Shown here piece after piece: positions 7,852 through 17,049 of a DNA stretch of 64,000 bases. How positions within the stretch are numbered: position 1 is the stretch's first letter; every line of letters begins with the position of its first letter. The stretch comes from AWTP1-13 sp963840445 (lineage in GTDB: Bacteria > Pseudomonadota > Alphaproteobacteria > Rhizobiales > Hyphomicrobiaceae). The stretch lies in the NCBI GenBank assembly GCA_963840445.1, contig CAWIZC010000001.1, positions 141,907-205,906 of the forward strand. Direction: 5' to 3'. A model generated the notes under the pieces. The model ran no database searches. It worked only from the letters and a program-made list of their open reading frames with translations, and was not told the origin of the DNA. Both the position numbers and the translations under genes were made by a program.

Positions 7852-9690
7852 TTACGCGACGGCCAGCCGCTCGGCCCATTGCCGAGACCAGTGGGCTGTG
7901 CGCGGCACCCTGCAGCGCGTCACCGCGTCCCGCGAACCGCCAACCAACTCGCCCTGCAGCCAATGCGCTATCGGTGTCGAAAAGCCAGTTTTTGCGCGGC
8001 TGACCACGCTTGCAGGCATCAGCGTCCTTGGGCAGCGTGCCAGATGCGCCTTGGATACCGTTGCCCGAGTCCGGGCTGCTCCGCTGCTCATCGCCGCGAT
8101 CCTGCCCAGCAGCACGCTGTCGACCAGAGGCACGCGCACCTCGAGTCCATGCGCCATGCCGGCCCAGTCGGTGTCGCGCAGGAGCTGGTTGCGCATGTAG
8201 AGCGATGCTTCGAGCGTGGCGATCTTGGCGTGGGGGCTCAGAGCGTGCGAGCCCAACTCCTGCCGAACGCGTTGCAGCGGAGCGAGGCGACGCAAGCCCA
8301 GGTCGACGACGTCGTGCTCCAGAACGTCGCCCAGCTCCCACGGCATGAACAGGCCGCGCTGTAGCAGGTAGGCGCCGGCGTAGCTGCCACCAAATTCCAG
8401 CATCCCGGCTGCCTTCGGGTTCCAGCCCAGACCGCCGATCAACGGGCGCGCTGCCGTTCGCGCGGCCTTGCCGAGCAGCGGAATCTTGGAGGGCAGCGCG
8501 AAAGTGGCCACCCAGCGCGGGATGTCGCGGAACGAGGGATAGCCGCCGAAAAGTTCGTCGCCGCCGAGGCCGGATATGGCAACTTTGAGCCCCAATTCGC
8601 GCGCGGCCTTGGCGACGAACCAGGTATTGATGCCATCGATGCTGGGCTGGTCCATGGCCTCGAGGATGTGCGGCAGATCGGCCTTGAATTCGCCTTGGGT
8701 GACCAGGCGCGTCGTGTGCCTCGCGCCGTAGATGCGCGCCACCTGATCGGCGAGCGGCGCCTCGTCCGAGGCCTCGCCCCGAAACTCCGAGAAGGCCAGG
8801 GTGACTGTTTGAATGTCCTGCTGACCGGAGTCGCGCATCAGGCCAATCAGAGCGCCCAAGTCGATGCCCGCCGATAGAAACGCGCCTACTGGAACGTCGG
8901 CGACAAGATGCTGACGCACGCTGTCCAGCACGGCGTCGCGGATTTCCGCCTGCACCTCATCGTCTGACGCAGCAGGTTGCGTGCGAATATCGCCGTAAAC
9001 GGCCGAGATCGAATGGTAGCGGCGCGGTTCGTGGGCGCCCATATGGTCGACCACAAGGGTCGTGCCGGCTGGCAACGCGCGGATGTCACGAAAGACAGTG
9101 AATGGCTCCGGCACGCTGCCCCACAAATAGAAGCCTACCTGCCCGGCCGGCTCAGGCTCATGGGAGATCGCCCCGCCCGCAAGCAACGCCTTGACTTGCG
9201 AAGCGAAGCGGAAGGTCCAACCGTCGTCCGCGTAGTACAGTGGCTTGATGCCGTAGGGGTCGCGAGCAAGGAAGAGGCTACGCCGCTCGGCATCCCAGAT
9301 GGCAAACGCGAACATGCCGCGCAGGTCGTGCACCATGTCCGCACCTTTCTCGGCATAGAGGTGCAGGAGTACCTCGGTGTCGGATTGGCTGCGGAACGTC
9401 CGGCCACGCGCCTCGAGCTGTGCGCGCAGCTCACGATGATTGAGAACCTCGCCGTTGTAGGTGACGACCAGCTTACCGTCGGCGCTCACCATCGGTTGGG
9501 CCCCGGCCGGCGAGAGATCGATGATGGAGAGACGCCGGTGTCCGAAGCCGATGCGCCGATCGGGGGCGATCCATTCGCCCATGCCATCCGGCCCGCGCGC
9601 CGCCATGTGGTCGCGCGTGCGCGCCAGCTCTGCCCCGTCAATCGGGTTGGCTGCGTAGTGGAAGGCGAAGATGCCGTTAATACCGCACAC
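7852..9690 (-). CDS. Asparagine synthase-like amidotransferase of a polysaccharide cluster
   Basis: The 612-residue protein has the AsnB architecture. The N-terminal class II glutamine amidotransferase starts MCGINGIFAF, so Cys2 is the nucleophile once Met is removed and the start is fixed by this. It includes TYNGE and the GMFAFAIWD block, followed by a synthetase domain with FLSAGIDLGAL (about residues 271-280), ISGLGGDELFGGYPSF and EVRVPLVD. The pyrophosphate loop normally reads SGGxDS; here it is SAGIDL, so a conserved Ser is Leu. Such proteins in exopolysaccharide clusters are thought to amidate uronic acids or similar groups rather than make asparagine. It heads the 4.2-9.7 kb operon. 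Confidence 0.88.
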   Translation of the reverse strand: MCGINGIFAFHYAANPIDGAELARTRDHMAARGPDGMGEWIAPDRRIGFGHRRLSIIDLSPAGAQPMVSADGKLVVTYNGEVLNHRELRAQLEARGRTFRSQSDTEVLLHLYAEKGADMVHDLRGMFAFAIWDAERRSLFLARDPYGIKPLYYADDGWTFRFASQVKALLAGGAISHEPEPAGQVGFYLWGSVPEPFTVFRDIRALPAGTTLVVDHMGAHEPRRYHSISAVYGDIRTQPAASDDEVQAEIRDAVLDSVRQHLVADVPVGAFLSAGIDLGALIGLMRDSGQQDIQTVTLAFSEFRGEASDEAPLADQVARIYGARHTTRLVTQGEFKADLPHILEAMDQPSIDGINTWFVAKAARELGLKVAISGLGGDELFGGYPSFRDIPRWVATFALPSKIPLLGKAARTAARPLIGGLGWNPKAAGMLEFGGSYAGAYLLQRGLFMPWELGDVLEHDVVDLGLRRLAPLQRVRQELGSHALSPHAKIATLEASLYMRNQLLRDTDWAGMAHGLEVRVPLVDSVLLGRIAAMSSGAARTRATVSKAHLARCPRTLMPASVVSRAKTGFSTPIAHWLQGELVGGSRDAVTRCRVPRTAHWSRQWAERLAVA

Positions 9691-10311
9691 GGCGTGAGCT
9701 CAGGTTCTGGCCACGGCCCGAACAACGCAGACGTACGAGGATCGATTGGCGTTGGTCAGCATATTGAGGTGCCGGCATGTGGTCAAAATCGGGGCAAAGC
9801 TACCGCAGTTCGGGTGAATTGCTCCGCCCGACTATCCCACCCACTATCGCCCCAGACCGCATGGTAGCGGCTGTTACGCAGGGTCGCCATCGCGACAGTA
9901 GCAGATGCCGAACGGCTTGCAGAACGAATGCTGGCAATGCTTTCCCGCCTTGCCCCGCGCGGAAAAAGGCGATGGCCGCGCCTTCCATCGGACACGCGAG
10001 TAGGCGCTGAATTGCCTCATCGCAAAATCACGCTCGCGCTGTTGCGGCGCAGCCACTCCACGCGTGATGGGCGGGCCACTGCCTTGGCCCCGACCGAGTC
10101 CAGGTGCTGACCGGCCGCCAGTCAGGCACGCTCCACTAGACGCAAAACTTCGGTCCTTGTTGATCAGTGTGGAAGCGATTGCTGGAGCGCGGGCAAGCCA
10201 CGCAATGCGCGATCAGGGCGCCCGAACTTGCCGGATCGCTTCAGCTAACCGAACAGGTGGCTGCGTGCCGCCTCGCCGAGCCAACAACGCAGCCCGGGCG
10301 ACGCACCCGGC
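9691..10311. other. Intergenic stretch, no gene seen
   Basis: These 621 bases separate the start of the exopolysaccharide operon from the end of rplS. Short open frames on both strands show no recognisable protein pattern, signal sequence or good ribosome-binding site. The operon promoter must lie at the left end. A GCC/GGGC-rich imperfect inverted repeat just past the rplS stop (about 10291-10312) could be its terminator. Confidence 0.5.
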
Positions 10312-11040
10312 TCAGGCCTTCTTTTCGTCCTCGGCGGGGACTTCGGCGGCGGCCTGCTCGGCGACCAGCTTTTGCGCCTGGCCGACCCAGTCTTCCTTCT
10401 CCACGCGGCCGCCCAGGGAGAGGGCCTCATCGACGTTGGCGATGTCGTCGTCGGAGAAGTTGGCAATCTGCTCGTACTTGATCACGCCGATGCTGGCGAG
10501 ACGGCCGACCAGATCCGGACCGACACCCTTGATCTTGGTGAGATCGTCACCCTCGCCCTTCGGCTTCTTGAAGCCCTTGAAGGCAGCGTTGAGGCGCTTG
10601 GCGCGGGCATCCGTGCGCTCGAAGATGCGGGCCGACTTGCCGCGGCGACCACGCAGGTAATACAGCTTGGCGCGACGCACCTTGCCGCGGCGCAGCACCT
10701 CGATCTCGGCGATATAGGGCGAGTAGATCGGAAACACGCGCTCCACACCCTCACCGTAGGAAATCTTGCGCACCGTGAAGCTCTCGTTGATGCCGGAGCC
10801 GGAGCGGGCGATCACCACGCCTTCGTAGGCCTGCAGGCGGAAGGTCGGCTCCTTGGGAGCGGCAGCCTTGGCGCGTCCGGCGGTCTTGGCGCCCTCCTTG
10901 CCGCCGTCGCCTTCGCCGCCTTCGATGACCTTAACCATGACCTTGACGGTGTCGCCGGGGCCAAACTCGGGCACGCCGCGCTTGGCGACGACGGCATTGA
11001 TCTGCTCGCGCTCGATCTCTTGAATGACGGTCAGGGCCAT
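10312..11040 (-). CDS. rplS: Ribosomal protein L19 with internal insert and C-terminal helix-hairpin-helix domain
   Basis: Residues 1-40 and 69-143 are a normal L19: IPEF-like VPEFGPGDTVKV, AYEGVVIARSGSGINESFTV, ISYGEGVERVFPIYSP and RRAKLYYLRGRRGKSARI. L19 is a large-subunit protein at the 30S-50S interface and usually has about 115-130 residues. This one has 242. Residues 41-68 are an inserted Gly/Lys/Ala-rich segment, and residues 165-225 form a helix-hairpin-helix-like module (LTKIKGVGPDLVGRLASIG and GRVEKEDWVGQAQKL). This module resembles the one at the L21 C-terminus in many alphaproteobacteria. The ATG at 11040 is chosen for the GAGG site six bases upstream and the canonical L19 start. 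The gene stands alone; trmD and rimM are not next to it. Confidence 0.93.
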   Translation of the reverse strand: MALTVIQEIEREQINAVVAKRGVPEFGPGDTVKVMVKVIEGGEGDGGKEGAKTAGRAKAAAPKEPTFRLQAYEGVVIARSGSGINESFTVRKISYGEGVERVFPIYSPYIAEIEVLRRGKVRRAKLYYLRGRRGKSARIFERTDARAKRLNAAFKGFKKPKGEGDDLTKIKGVGPDLVGRLASIGVIKYEQIANFSDDDIANVDEALSLGGRVEKEDWVGQAQKLVAEQAAAEVPAEDEKKA

Positions 11041-11264
11041 GACAAACCTCAGGTTCAGGAACGCGCCAGCGGCCGGCTCATGACAGGAGCCACGGCGGTA
11101 GGCGGCTTTCTGGGAATTCGGCCCGGTTTCTAGCCCGAAACGCCGGCCTTGTCGATGGCCAATCATCCACGGGTCAAGGCCCTGGTTTCGAACGGGTTCG
11201 CCGGCCCCGGAACCATAGCCTTTGCCGGGTGTTCCTGCCGGAACGCAAAAACCCGGACCACCCC

Positions 11265-11615
11265 ATGAACCTGTCAGCTTACGCGTTGCCCATCTTGATG
11301 CTGGGGGCGTCCAACGTCTTCATGACCTTTGCCTGGTATGGGCACCTCAAGTTCACAGACCGGCCTCTGGCCGTGGTCGTGCTGGTGAGCTGGGGAATTG
11401 CCCTGTTTGAATATTGCCTGGCCGTTCCAGCCAACCGCTGGGGTCATCAGGTCTACAGCGCTGCGCAGCTCAAGACGATGCAGGAGGTTATCACCCTGGT
11501 CGTGTTCATGGGCTTCTCGGTGCTGTACCTGCGTGAGCCGATCACGGCCAACCATGCGCTCGGGTTCGGATTGATAGCGCTCGGCGCCTTCTTCGTATTC
11601 AAAGGGCCATTGTGA
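11265..11615 (+). CDS. DUF486 family small membrane protein
   Basis: The 116-residue protein from ATG 11265 has four hydrophobic helices and matches the DUF486 pattern: ILMLGASNVFMTFAWYGHLK, a central FEYCLAVPANRWGH, and a terminal ALGFGLIALGAFFVFKG. The family resembles half of a drug/metabolite transporter and its substrate is unknown. The upstream GTG at 11229 would add twelve charged residues and has no better site. Its stop overlaps the GTG start of the next transporter (GTGA), so the two are translationally coupled. It is divergent from rplS. Confidence 0.85.
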   Translation: MNLSAYALPILMLGASNVFMTFAWYGHLKFTDRPLAVVVLVSWGIALFEYCLAVPANRWGHQVYSAAQLKTMQEVITLVVFMGFSVLYLREPITANHALGFGLIALGAFFVFKGPL

Positions 11616-12865
11616 CGAGCGAGGCCGGCGGGCAGCACGCGCGGCGGCTCGATGCGCTGAACTTCTTCCTCGCCGACGTACGCGACGGCCTAGGTCCATA
11701 CCTTGCCATCTACCTGCTGACCATCCAGAAGTGGGACGAGGCGTCGATCGGCCTCGTCATGTCGATCGGCGGTGTCGCCGGGCTGCTGGCGCAAACGCCG
11801 GCCGGAGCGCTGGTCGATCGCAGCCACGCCAAGCGGGCAATCCTCGTGACCGCGGCGGTCCTCGTCACCCTCGGTGCGCTGGCCCTGCCGCTGTTTTCAG
11901 GCTTCACCATGGTCGCCGTTCTGAACGCGGTGACGGCAATGTCGGGTTCGCTGTTTGCGCCGGCCATGGCGGCCATGACGCTGGGCATGGTCGGACCGCA
12001 GGCCTTTGCCAAGCGCATCGGCCGCAATGAAGCGTTCAACCATGCCGGCAATGCGACCGCCGCTGCGATTGCTGCGGCGACCGCCTATTTCTTCGGGCCG
12101 ATGGTGGTGTTCTGGCTGATGTCCGTGCTGGCGGTGGCGAGCATCGTCACGACACTGTCGATTCCGGCCGAGGCGATCGACAATGATGTGGCGCGCGGCC
12201 TCGAGGTTGGAGAGGAGCGCGCCGAACACGCGCCTTCGGGCTTCGCGGTGCTGCTGGCCTCCCCGCCGCTGCTGATCTTCGCCGGCGTGGCGGTGCTGTT
12301 CCACTTCGCCAATGCCGCCATGCTGCCGTTGGTGGGACAGAAGCTGGCGCTGGTCAACAAGGAGGTCGGCACCAGCCTGATGGCAGTGTGCATTGTCGCC
12401 GCGCAGCTGGTGATGGTGCCGGTGGCGATGCTGGTTGGCGCACGCGCCGACGTGTGGGGCCGCAAGCCGATCTTTCTGTGCGGATTCGCCGTTCTGGCGC
12501 TGCGCGGCTTTCTCTACCCACTATCCGACAATCCCTTCTGGCTGGTCGGGGTGCAACTGCTGGACGGCGTCGGCGCCGGCATCTTCGGCGCGCTGTTCCC
12601 CGTGATCGTCGAAGACCTGACACAGGGTACGGGCCGGTTCAACGTCACGCAGGGCGCCATCGCGACCGCGCAAGGTACCGGAGCGGCGCTATCGACGGCG
12701 GTCGCGGGTGCGATTGTTGTGACGGCGGGCTACGGGACAGCGTTCGCCACACTGGGCGGCGTGGCCCTGGTCGGATTCCTGGTCTACCTGTTCGCAATGC
12801 CGGAAACCCGCAGATGGCCTGCCGATGTCCGCAAGACGGCAGCGGTCGCCGCCGCGCCCGTCTGA
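11612..12865 (+). CDS. MFS transporter
   Basis: A 417-residue major facilitator protein with about twelve hydrophobic helices in two halves of six. It has the A-like loop around ALVDRSHAKRA after helix 2 and the repeat in the second half near GARADVWGRKPIF. The GTG start at 11612 overlaps the previous stop and is the only start before the first helix. The charged middle loop (ARGLEVGEERAEHAPSG) separates the halves. The substrate is not predictable. It ends ten bases before the convergent acyl-CoA dehydrogenase stop. Confidence 0.85.
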   Translation: MTSEAGGQHARRLDALNFFLADVRDGLGPYLAIYLLTIQKWDEASIGLVMSIGGVAGLLAQTPAGALVDRSHAKRAILVTAAVLVTLGALALPLFSGFTMVAVLNAVTAMSGSLFAPAMAAMTLGMVGPQAFAKRIGRNEAFNHAGNATAAAIAAATAYFFGPMVVFWLMSVLAVASIVTTLSIPAEAIDNDVARGLEVGEERAEHAPSGFAVLLASPPLLIFAGVAVLFHFANAAMLPLVGQKLALVNKEVGTSLMAVCIVAAQLVMVPVAMLVGARADVWGRKPIFLCGFAVLALRGFLYPLSDNPFWLVGVQLLDGVGAGIFGALFPVIVEDLTQGTGRFNVTQGAIATAQGTGAALSTAVAGAIVVTAGYGTAFATLGGVALVGFLVYLFAMPETRRWPADVRKTAAVAAAPV

Positions 12866-12875
12866 TCGATATGGA

Positions 12876-14036
12876 TCAGATGCGCTTGGCGACCTCCTCC
12901 AGCATCACCTCCGTGGCGCCGCCGCCGATCGCCTGCACGCGGGCGTCGCGCGACATGCGCTCGATGGCGCACTCCCGCATGTAGCCCATGCCGCCGTGGA
13001 ACTGCACGCAATCGTACATAACCTCGTTGACGAGGGTGCCGGCCAGCGCCTTGATCATCGACACCTCCTTGACGACGTTCTCGCCTTTGGTATCGCGCCA
13101 GGCGGTGTTGAACACCAGCCCCCGCGCGGCTTCGACTTCGGCAAGGCGCATCGCCAGGCGCTGGCGAATGGCCTGCTTCTCCCACAGCGGCGACCCGAAA
13201 GCCTGGCGCTGCTTGACCCAGTCGAGAGTGATCTCGATAGCCTTCATCGCCTCGCCGAGGGCCAGTGCGCCGATCACCAGGCGCTCGTTTTGCAGGTTGC
13301 GCACCAGCGCGTAAAAGCCACGGCCTTCCTCGCCGATCACATTCTCGTCCGGCACGAAACAGTCTTCGAATAGCAATTCGGCGGTGTCGCTGCACAGCCA
13401 GCCATGCTTCTTGAGAGCGCGAGCGACGCGAAATCCGGGTGCGCCCTTCTCCACGGCGAACATCGTGATGCGATGGCTGCGACCGGGCTCGCCAGTCTTG
13501 GCAGCCACGAAATAGAGGTCGCCATGCACCCCGTTGGTGATGAACATCTTGGCGCCGTTCAACCGGTAGCCGCCTTCGACCTTGCGCGCGCTGGTGCGCA
13601 TGGAGGCCAAGTCGGAGCCTGCATCGGCTTCCGTCATGGCCACCGCCGTGATCTTTCGGCCGGCGGTGATGTCGGGCATCCAGCGCGCCAGCTGCTCGGG
13701 CGTGCCGGCGTGATAGAGGTGCGGGGAGGCCATGTCGGTGTGCACCAGCACCGTCACGGAAAAGCCGCCGTAAGTGCAGCGGCCCAGTTCCTCGGCCAGC
13801 ACGACATTGGCGAGCGCATCGAGCCCGGCGCCGCCATGCTCGGGCGCATAGCGCATGCCGAGCAGGCCGAGCGAGCCCATCTCGCGCAGCACCTCGCGCG
13901 GCACGCAGCCCTGCTCCTCCCAGGCATCGCCGTGCGGGAGGACCTTGTCGGCGATGAAGCGCCGCAAGGTCTGCCGCAACATGGCGTGCTCCTCGCCGAA
14001 ATAGGGGAAGCTGTCGGAAGCCAGAGAGTTCGTCAT
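12876..14036 (-). CDS. Acyl-CoA dehydrogenase
   Basis: A 386-residue FAD enzyme of the acyl-CoA dehydrogenase fold, catalysing alpha,beta-dehydrogenation of an acyl-CoA thioester and passing electrons to electron transfer flavoprotein. Visible marks are the N-terminal helical domain (LRRFIADKVLPHGDAWEEQG), the middle beta domain with VAMTEADAGSDLASM, and the C-terminal QFHGGMGYMRECAIERMSRDAR block. The frame is open to 14147, but ATG 14036 gives the usual N-terminus. The acyl chain preference is unknown. etfAB in the same window (39.7-41.4 kb) would be its electron acceptor. Confidence 0.9.
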   Translation of the reverse strand: MTNSLASDSFPYFGEEHAMLRQTLRRFIADKVLPHGDAWEEQGCVPREVLREMGSLGLLGMRYAPEHGGAGLDALANVVLAEELGRCTYGGFSVTVLVHTDMASPHLYHAGTPEQLARWMPDITAGRKITAVAMTEADAGSDLASMRTSARKVEGGYRLNGAKMFITNGVHGDLYFVAAKTGEPGRSHRITMFAVEKGAPGFRVARALKKHGWLCSDTAELLFEDCFVPDENVIGEEGRGFYALVRNLQNERLVIGALALGEAMKAIEITLDWVKQRQAFGSPLWEKQAIRQRLAMRLAEVEAARGLVFNTAWRDTKGENVVKEVSMIKALAGTLVNEVMYDCVQFHGGMGYMRECAIERMSRDARVQAIGGGATEVMLEEVAKRI

Positions 14037-14089
14037 GACGACACTTATAGCCTCAAACCTCCGAATTTGGGAAAGCGGCTGCCCGTCGC

Positions 14090-15061
14090 TCAAGGCTTGA
14101 CGACGATGCTGCGAAATTCCTTGTCGTCGGGTGACTGACTTTCGCATTTCGAGTTCTGAAAGCCCCCATCGTCGCTCAGGATCTGCACCAAATCGGTGCC
14201 GGGAATGGCGAACAGGGCCTCGGGATGAAGCTTGGCAAGATCGACCTGGGGCAGCAGCACGGCAGAATCGCCGGCAGCGCCCGACCAGCGGTAGAGAGCG
14301 AAGCCGGAGCCACGGCCGAACGGACCCGCGACGATCAGGTAGGCATCGCCGACGCGATCGATGCTGCGGATGCCGCGGCCGTCGAAACCGAGTCCGATGG
14401 GCTTGCCGAATTTCGCCCGTGCACTCCGCAGCAGATCCTGCGGGTTGTCGATCGGAACAACCAGGGCCTTGCCGTTCCGTATCGGGTTGCGGAAGCCGAT
14501 CAGCAGCTTGCCTTCTGGCGTGGCCGCCAAGCCTTCGATGTTGAAGCCTCCTTCTGCTTCGGGCGGCAGCATTGCAGCCTCGCCGAGGCGGTAACTGGCC
14601 AGGGCCGGATCGGCCAACAGGTCATCGAGAAGATGAAGGTAAGGCGTGCCAGCCAGTGTGAGCTTGGCGTCGGCGCCTTGCCCGGTGACGTCGGTTGCAA
14701 AGAAGCGCTGCCGCTGGGGCCGCTCCTCGCCGCTGCTGTGTCGCCCGTGCGACGTGATCCAATAGATGCGGTTGCCGATCGAGGCCGCGCCTTCGATGTC
14801 CGTCTTGGTGGTCGGCTTCACGCCCAACGCCGTGCTGAAATCCGTCGCCGAAATCGGCTTGGGGTTGTTGCGCGCGTAGAGGCGAAGGGTGCTGTCGTTA
14901 TCGTCCGCGACCAGGAAGTGGTCAGGACCGATTGCGACGGCCGCGGACGCCTCGCACATGCCGCGATAGACGAAGCTTTGTGCCTGCGCACCGACGGGAG
15001 CCAGGACGATAGTGAGGCCGATGTGAGCGAGAACAATGCGCAAAGGCGAGAGCTTGAACAT
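14090..15061 (-). CDS. Secreted DUF3616 family protein
   Basis: The 323-residue protein has a Sec signal (LRIVLAHIGLTIVLAPVGAQAQ) and a mature domain with repeated beta motifs typical of DUF3616, a predicted beta-propeller: VAIGPDHFLVADDNDSTLRLY, DIEGAASIGNRIYWITSHGR, FNIEGLAATPEGKLLIGFRNP and SIDRVGDAYLIVAGPFGRG. Family function is not established. It is probably periplasmic. The gene follows the CoA-transferase gene on the same strand (117 bases between) and precedes the acyl-CoA dehydrogenase; no functional link is evident. Confidence 0.8.
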   Translation of the reverse strand: MFKLSPLRIVLAHIGLTIVLAPVGAQAQSFVYRGMCEASAAVAIGPDHFLVADDNDSTLRLYARNNPKPISATDFSTALGVKPTTKTDIEGAASIGNRIYWITSHGRHSSGEERPQRQRFFATDVTGQGADAKLTLAGTPYLHLLDDLLADPALASYRLGEAAMLPPEAEGGFNIEGLAATPEGKLLIGFRNPIRNGKALVVPIDNPQDLLRSARAKFGKPIGLGFDGRGIRSIDRVGDAYLIVAGPFGRGSGFALYRWSGAAGDSAVLLPQVDLAKLHPEALFAIPGTDLVQILSDDGGFQNSKCESQSPDDKEFRSIVVKP

Positions 15062-15177
15062 TGGCGTCTCCGGAAAATGCCGTTACCCAGAATCGCCGGC
15101 ACAAATTGCGCAGGCGCCACGCAGTCGGCTGTGCGGCCGCGGACAGATCAACTGCCAGAAGCAAGCGTCGAACTTTA

Positions 15178-16362
15178 TCAGATGACGCGCTTTTGCTTGA
15201 GAGCGGCGATGGCTTTCTTGTCGTAGCCGAGGCCTGCCAGGATCTGATCGGTGTGCTCGCCCAGCGTCGGCGCGCGGCGGCGGATGGAGTTGGGCGTCAT
15301 CGACAGCCACACTGGAGCTTTGGCGATCGGTATGGGTTTCGGCGCACCCGGGAAATCGGTGGGCTGGAAGAAGCCAACCTGCTGGATGTGCGGATCATCG
15401 AGCGTTTGCTGCGGCTTGTAGACGGGCCCCGAGGGGACCTTGGCCTTGGCCAGGATGTCGAGGGCTTCCGCCGTCGAGTACTGCGCGCACCATCGGCTCA
15501 TGCGCTCACTGATTGCTGCACCGTTGTCGCCGCGCGAGATGTCGTCCTTGAAACGCGGGTCGGTGAGCCAATGCTCCTCGCCCATCAGCTTGGCCCAGCG
15601 CTTGAACAGCGGCTGGCCAATGACCTGCACCAGGATCCAGCCGTCCTTGGTGCGAAACAGATCGACGGGCGCCGCCGTCTGGCCGCGATTTCGGGTCGGC
15701 ACGCGATCGGGCTTGACCACTGCCTGCTCGATCAGCATGGCGTTGTTGAAGGTGACGGCCGTCGCAAGCAGCGCGCCTTCCACGATCTGGCCCCTGCCGG
15801 TGACCTTGCGCGCCATGAGGGCAGCCATGGTGCCGAACGCACAGTGCAACGCCGTGCCGAAGTCTACCCACGGCACCTGCGCGCGATAAGGCTGGTCCTC
15901 CTCGCCCGTCATGTAGACAGCGCCCGACATGGCCTGGCCGATGCCGTCGAAACCGACGCGATCGCTATAGGGACCACCGCGACCGTAGGCTGTGGCGGTG
16001 GTGAGGATGATGTCGGGTTTCACCGCCGTCAGGCTGGCGTAGTCGAGCTTCATGTCCAGCAGAGTCTGCGGGGGCAGATTGGCCACGACAACATCGCAGG
16101 TCGCCACCAACTGGCGGACGATCTTTTGGCCATCGGGTTGCATCGGGTCGAGGGTAAGCCCGAGCTTGTTGCGATTCATCTGCATGAACAGCGCACCATC
16201 GCCGGTCGCGGAAACCGGCGCCTGGAAGCGGTCCTCGCTGCCTTCGCGCTTTTCGATGCGAATCACTTCGGCGCCCTGCTCGGCCAGCAACGCAGCACAG
16301 TAGGGGCCGGCGATGTAGCGGCCGAAGTCGAGCACGCGAATGCCCTCGAGTACTCCCGGCAT
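15178..16362 (-). CDS. Class III CoA-transferase (CaiB/BaiF family)
   Basis: The 394-residue protein begins LEGIRVLDFGRYIAGPYCAALLAEQGAEVIRIE, the hallmark N-terminus of family III CoA-transferases, and has the LAKAKVPSGPVYKPQQTLDDPHIQ region near the end. Such enzymes move CoA between carboxylic acids. By eye, the residue aligned to the catalytic Asp of formyl-CoA transferase is not Asp here (GRGQIVEGALLATAV); this alignment is tentative and several family members differ there. ATG 16362 is chosen because the homologous start follows it; the frame opens earlier at 16536. It probably works with nearby acyl-CoA enzymes. Confidence 0.85.
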   Translation of the reverse strand: MPGVLEGIRVLDFGRYIAGPYCAALLAEQGAEVIRIEKREGSEDRFQAPVSATGDGALFMQMNRNKLGLTLDPMQPDGQKIVRQLVATCDVVVANLPPQTLLDMKLDYASLTAVKPDIILTTATAYGRGGPYSDRVGFDGIGQAMSGAVYMTGEEDQPYRAQVPWVDFGTALHCAFGTMAALMARKVTGRGQIVEGALLATAVTFNNAMLIEQAVVKPDRVPTRNRGQTAAPVDLFRTKDGWILVQVIGQPLFKRWAKLMGEEHWLTDPRFKDDISRGDNGAAISERMSRWCAQYSTAEALDILAKAKVPSGPVYKPQQTLDDPHIQQVGFFQPTDFPGAPKPIPIAKAPVWLSMTPNSIRRRAPTLGEHTDQILAGLGYDKKAIAALKQKRVI

Positions 16363-16701
16363 AAGATTTCTATCCCGCAGGCGACTTGTTGCAGATACGC
16401 GCGCAGCGCCGCTTAACCCAATGACGCGTCGACAAATCAGCCTAGTGCGAGTTTCCGACCGATGGAAGTGATCGGCTTTGCAGGGCTGCCATTCTCCCGC
16501 GCTGCAGCACGGCAATAACGCGAGGATGCGCCACAACAGGCGTGGGTAATTCGTCCGAATGGCGCCGTAGTGCTTGGTTAGGGTACAGGGGGCGCGATAA
16601 CCTGCAGCTGCCCGAGCCGCCGGAACAGCAGGGCCGCAGGCGGACGAAGGCTGCTGTGTGCGTACTGAATGAAGGCTGCGGCCCGTTTAGGGAGCAAACG
16701 C
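16363..16701. other. Intergenic stretch between divergent genes
   Basis: These 339 bases separate the minus-strand CoA-transferase from the plus-strand GlsB-like gene and must hold both promoters. No gene, RNA or convincing promoter pair was recognised. The right end carries an AGGGAG ribosome-binding site for the gene at 16702. Confidence 0.45.
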
Positions 16702-16962
16702 ATGGCCATTGATCCTCAAACTCTCATTATTTGGCTGATCATCGGTGCTGTTGCCGGCTGGCTTGCGGGCCAGATCATGACCGGTGGCGGTTTCGGCTTA
16801 GTCGGCAATATCATTGTCGGCATTATCGGCGCCCTTGTCGGCGGCTGGCTGCTGCCGCGGCTGGGCGTCTACATCGGCGGGGGCATCGTCGGTGCGATCA
16901 TCAACGCCGCGATCGGCGCAATCATCGTGCTGTTCGTAATAAGCCTCGTCAGACGAGCGTGA
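16702..16962 (+). CDS. GlsB/YeaQ/YmgE family stress-response membrane protein
   Basis: The 86-residue protein has three hydrophobic helices with the family's Gly-rich pattern: IIGAVAGWLAGQIMTGGGFGLVGNIIVGIIGALVGGWLLPRL. The family is often called transglycosylase-associated protein and is induced by stress; the biochemical role is unknown. ATG 16702 follows AGGGAG at seven bases. The next gene encodes another small Gly-rich membrane protein, so both may be stress-responsive. Confidence 0.88.
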   Translation: MAIDPQTLIIWLIIGAVAGWLAGQIMTGGGFGLVGNIIVGIIGALVGGWLLPRLGVYIGGGIVGAIINAAIGAIIVLFVISLVRRA

Positions 16963-17049
16963 GGCGAGAGTGGCGGAGCGGTGTTTGCTTGGCGTTGCTG
17001 CTCCGCCGTTCCAGTATCGAGATTGATCCATCGCTGATGAGGTGCTGGA

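Noticed and set aside
9777..10056. Short frames on both strands between asnB-like gene and rplS
   Set aside because: Composition is typical of shadow frames; no motif or start signals.
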